A DNA stretch of 64,000 nucleotides from CBDAPE01 sp965198325 (GTDB lineage Bacteria; Pseudomonadota; Alphaproteobacteria; UBA828; JAPUJA01). Where the stretch lies: assembly GCA_965198325.1 (NCBI GenBank), contig CBDAPE010000012.1, forward strand, positions 224,364 through 288,363, written 5' to 3'. Below, in pieces: positions 62,640 through 64,000 of the stretch. Position 1 is the stretch's first letter. Every line of letters starts with the position of its first letter. Both the position numbers and the translations under genes were made by a program. The notes below the pieces were generated by a model that saw only the letters and a program-made list of their open reading frames with translations, made no database searches and was not told the origin of the DNA.

Positions 62640-63580
62640 TGAATTCACTATCGAGGGCTGCCATGCCTCCTCCTCTTCCGCCTCTAGCATCACTTCGAGC
62701 CTTCGAAGCCGCGGCTCGTCATATGAAATTCACGCTTGCTGCGGAGGAACTTGCCGTCACCCCGTCGGCGATCAGTCACCAGGTCCGGGGGCTAGAAGAC
62801 GAGCTCGAAATCGCGTTGTTCCGCCGGACCGGCCGTAATTTCGCCCTGACCGACGCGGGGCGCGATCTGCAGATCGCCGTGACCGGTGCCTTCGAGCGGA
62901 TGGCGGGCGCGGTTTCCGAGCTTCGGCAATCGAACGAAAGCGCTCCGCTCACCGTCTCGCTGCGGCCGTATTTCGCACTGAAATGGTTGTCGCCCAGGCT
63001 GGGTCGATTCTGGCAACGCCACCCGGGCATAGAGCTGCAGCTCCATCATCGGAACCAACGGGCGAATTTCGACTCGCAAGATATTGATTTAGCTATAGAA
63101 TGGAGACCAGAGGCCGACGTCAACGAGAGCGCCACCCGGCTCGTCGACGGGGATCTCACTCCGGTCTGCGGCCCGGCGCTTGCCGCGGTCCCCAATCCGC
63201 TTCGCGAGCCCGCCGATCTGGCCGGCCACGTTCTGCTCCACGAGAAGAATGACGACCGCTGGGCCGACTGGTTGGCGCTGGCCGGCGTTTCCGGTCTCGA
63301 GCCCCGCCAGAGCCTGGTGATCGACGATACCAACGTCCGCACCCAGGCGGCGATGGACGGTCAGGGCATCGAGCTGGGCTGTCCGGCGCTGATCCAGGAC
63401 GATATCGCCGCCGGTCGACTGGTCCAGCCCTTCGACGTCCGCCTCGAGCTTTTCGGCTACTACCTCGTCGGCTCGGCCCGGTCGCCCGAGCGGCCAGCGG
63501 CGCGGGCCTTTCGCAACTGGCTGATCGACGAGGCCGCAGCCGATTGCAAAGCGGAACTGTCTGGCCAACCCCCCGGCTGA
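62639..63580 (+). CDS. LysR-family regulator (GcvA-like)
   Basis: A 313-residue transcription factor. The N-terminal winged helix-turn-helix is SLRAFEAAARHMKFTLAAEE to AVTPSAISHQVRGLEDELEI. The effector domain follows (ALKWLSPRLGRFWQRHPGIE). The GcvA-like character comes from the LRAFEAAARH start and the IDLAIEW segment. It is divergent from the Rieske oxygenase by 92 bases, its likely target. Confidence 0.93.
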   Translation: MNSLSRAAMPPPLPPLASLRAFEAAARHMKFTLAAEELAVTPSAISHQVRGLEDELEIALFRRTGRNFALTDAGRDLQIAVTGAFERMAGAVSELRQSNESAPLTVSLRPYFALKWLSPRLGRFWQRHPGIELQLHHRNQRANFDSQDIDLAIEWRPEADVNESATRLVDGDLTPVCGPALAAVPNPLREPADLAGHVLLHEKNDDRWADWLALAGVSGLEPRQSLVIDDTNVRTQAAMDGQGIELGCPALIQDDIAAGRLVQPFDVRLELFGYYLVGSARSPERPAARAFRNWLIDEAAADCKAELSGQPPG

Positions 63581-63625
63581 GCCTCATTATCGGTGCGCGA
63601 CGAGCAACTGCCGGGGAGCGCCGCC

Positions 63626-64000
63626 ATGGCTGCCGATCTCGACCTCGCCTATCTCCCGGCGACCGAGCTGGCGGAACGGATCCGCACCAAAGCGGTCTCG
63701 CCCGTCGAGGCGGTCGAAAACGCGCTTGCCCGCATCGACGAGGCCAATCCCGCGCTCAACGCCTTCTGCTTCACTTACCCCGACGAAGCCCGCGACGCGG
63801 CGCGCGCCGCCGAGGCAGCCGTCATGGCGGGCGGACCGCTGGGTCCACTGCATGGCCTGCCCGTCGCGATCAAGGATCTCACGCCGACCGCGGGCAAGAC
63901 CACGACGTTGGGCTCAAAGGTCTTCGAGCACTGGGTGCCCGACGAGAATCCGCCGATCGTCGAGCGCCTGCTGGGCGCGGGCGCGATCCTGGTCGGCAAG
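63626..64000 (+). CDS. Amidase-signature enzyme (3' partial)
   Basis: The first 125 residues of an amidase; the gene runs off the right edge. It starts at ATG 63626 with GGGGAG upstream. It has the usual N-terminus (ATELAERIRTKAVSPVEAVE) and the conserved LHGLPVAIKDL, which carries the catalytic Lys of the Ser-Ser-Lys triad. The serines lie outside the window. Substrate unknown. It is on the same strand as the LysR gene. Confidence 0.9.
   Translation, partial: MAADLDLAYLPATELAERIRTKAVSPVEAVENALARIDEANPALNAFCFTYPDEARDAARAAEAAVMAGGPLGPLHGLPVAIKDLTPTAGKTTTLGSKVFEHWVPDENPPIVERLLGAGAILVGK

Overview
This window reads as the chromosome of a high-GC alphaproteobacterium, probably of Rhodospirillales type. 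The evidence is gene content and order: the rseP-bamA-skp-lpxD-fabZ-lpxA-lpxI envelope operon with LpxI instead of LpxH, the complex I accessory protein NDUFA12, the DUF2066-hda-ppk-ppx block divergent from purMN, iscR beside two cysteine desulfurases, and a B12-dependent ribonucleotide reductase. Most of the window is ordinary core chromosome. The unusual part is several insertion sequences and the rearrangement and gene decay around them.

Layout. 0-5.6 kb: a Sel1-repeat/trypsin-like protease (5' end outside the window), a cyclase-family hydrolase, gltX, gltA and a small membrane protein. 5.6-12.7 kb: the lipid A/outer-membrane biogenesis operon on the minus strand. 12.7-21.7 kb: an accessory zone with an intact IS5-type element inside an IS630-like remnant, a 124-bp inverted-repeat element, a CmcJ-like oxygenase gene, an integrase remnant, IS21 copy 1, a broken TPR gene, an IS1380 transposase and a frameshifted tagO-like gene, ending at tRNA-Met. 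21.9-27 kb: mnmA followed by four genes that each carry a frameshift or an in-frame stop. 27-37 kb: fdx, two cysteine desulfurases, iscR, cysE, then anmK, tyrS, arfB and others. 37.6-41.3 kb: nrdJ. 41.34-43.57 kb: a mobile element of IS1595 type with passenger genes, inserted in the T-tract of the nrdJ terminator. 43.7-55.7 kb: a HAD hydrolase, aspS, an ankyrin protein, rnd, ppx, ppk, hda, DUF2066, purM and purN. 55.7-58.3 kb: IS21 copy 2, inverted relative to copy 1. 58.3-64 kb: a truncated flavin oxidoreductase, a MOSC protein, regulators, glyoxalase I, a Rieske oxygenase and the start of an amidase.

The most informative observation is that the two IS21 copies face each other across about 37.6 kb. 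The target-site repeat is split between them: GTCCGAT lies at the left flank of copy 1 and at the right flank of copy 2. This is what an inversion by recombination between the two copies would leave. I found no CRISPR array, prophage, secretion cluster or complete defence system. The best candidates for new biology are the IS1595-type element with small passenger genes and the Sel1-protease fusion. Several frameshifts and stops could be sequencing errors and are marked as such.
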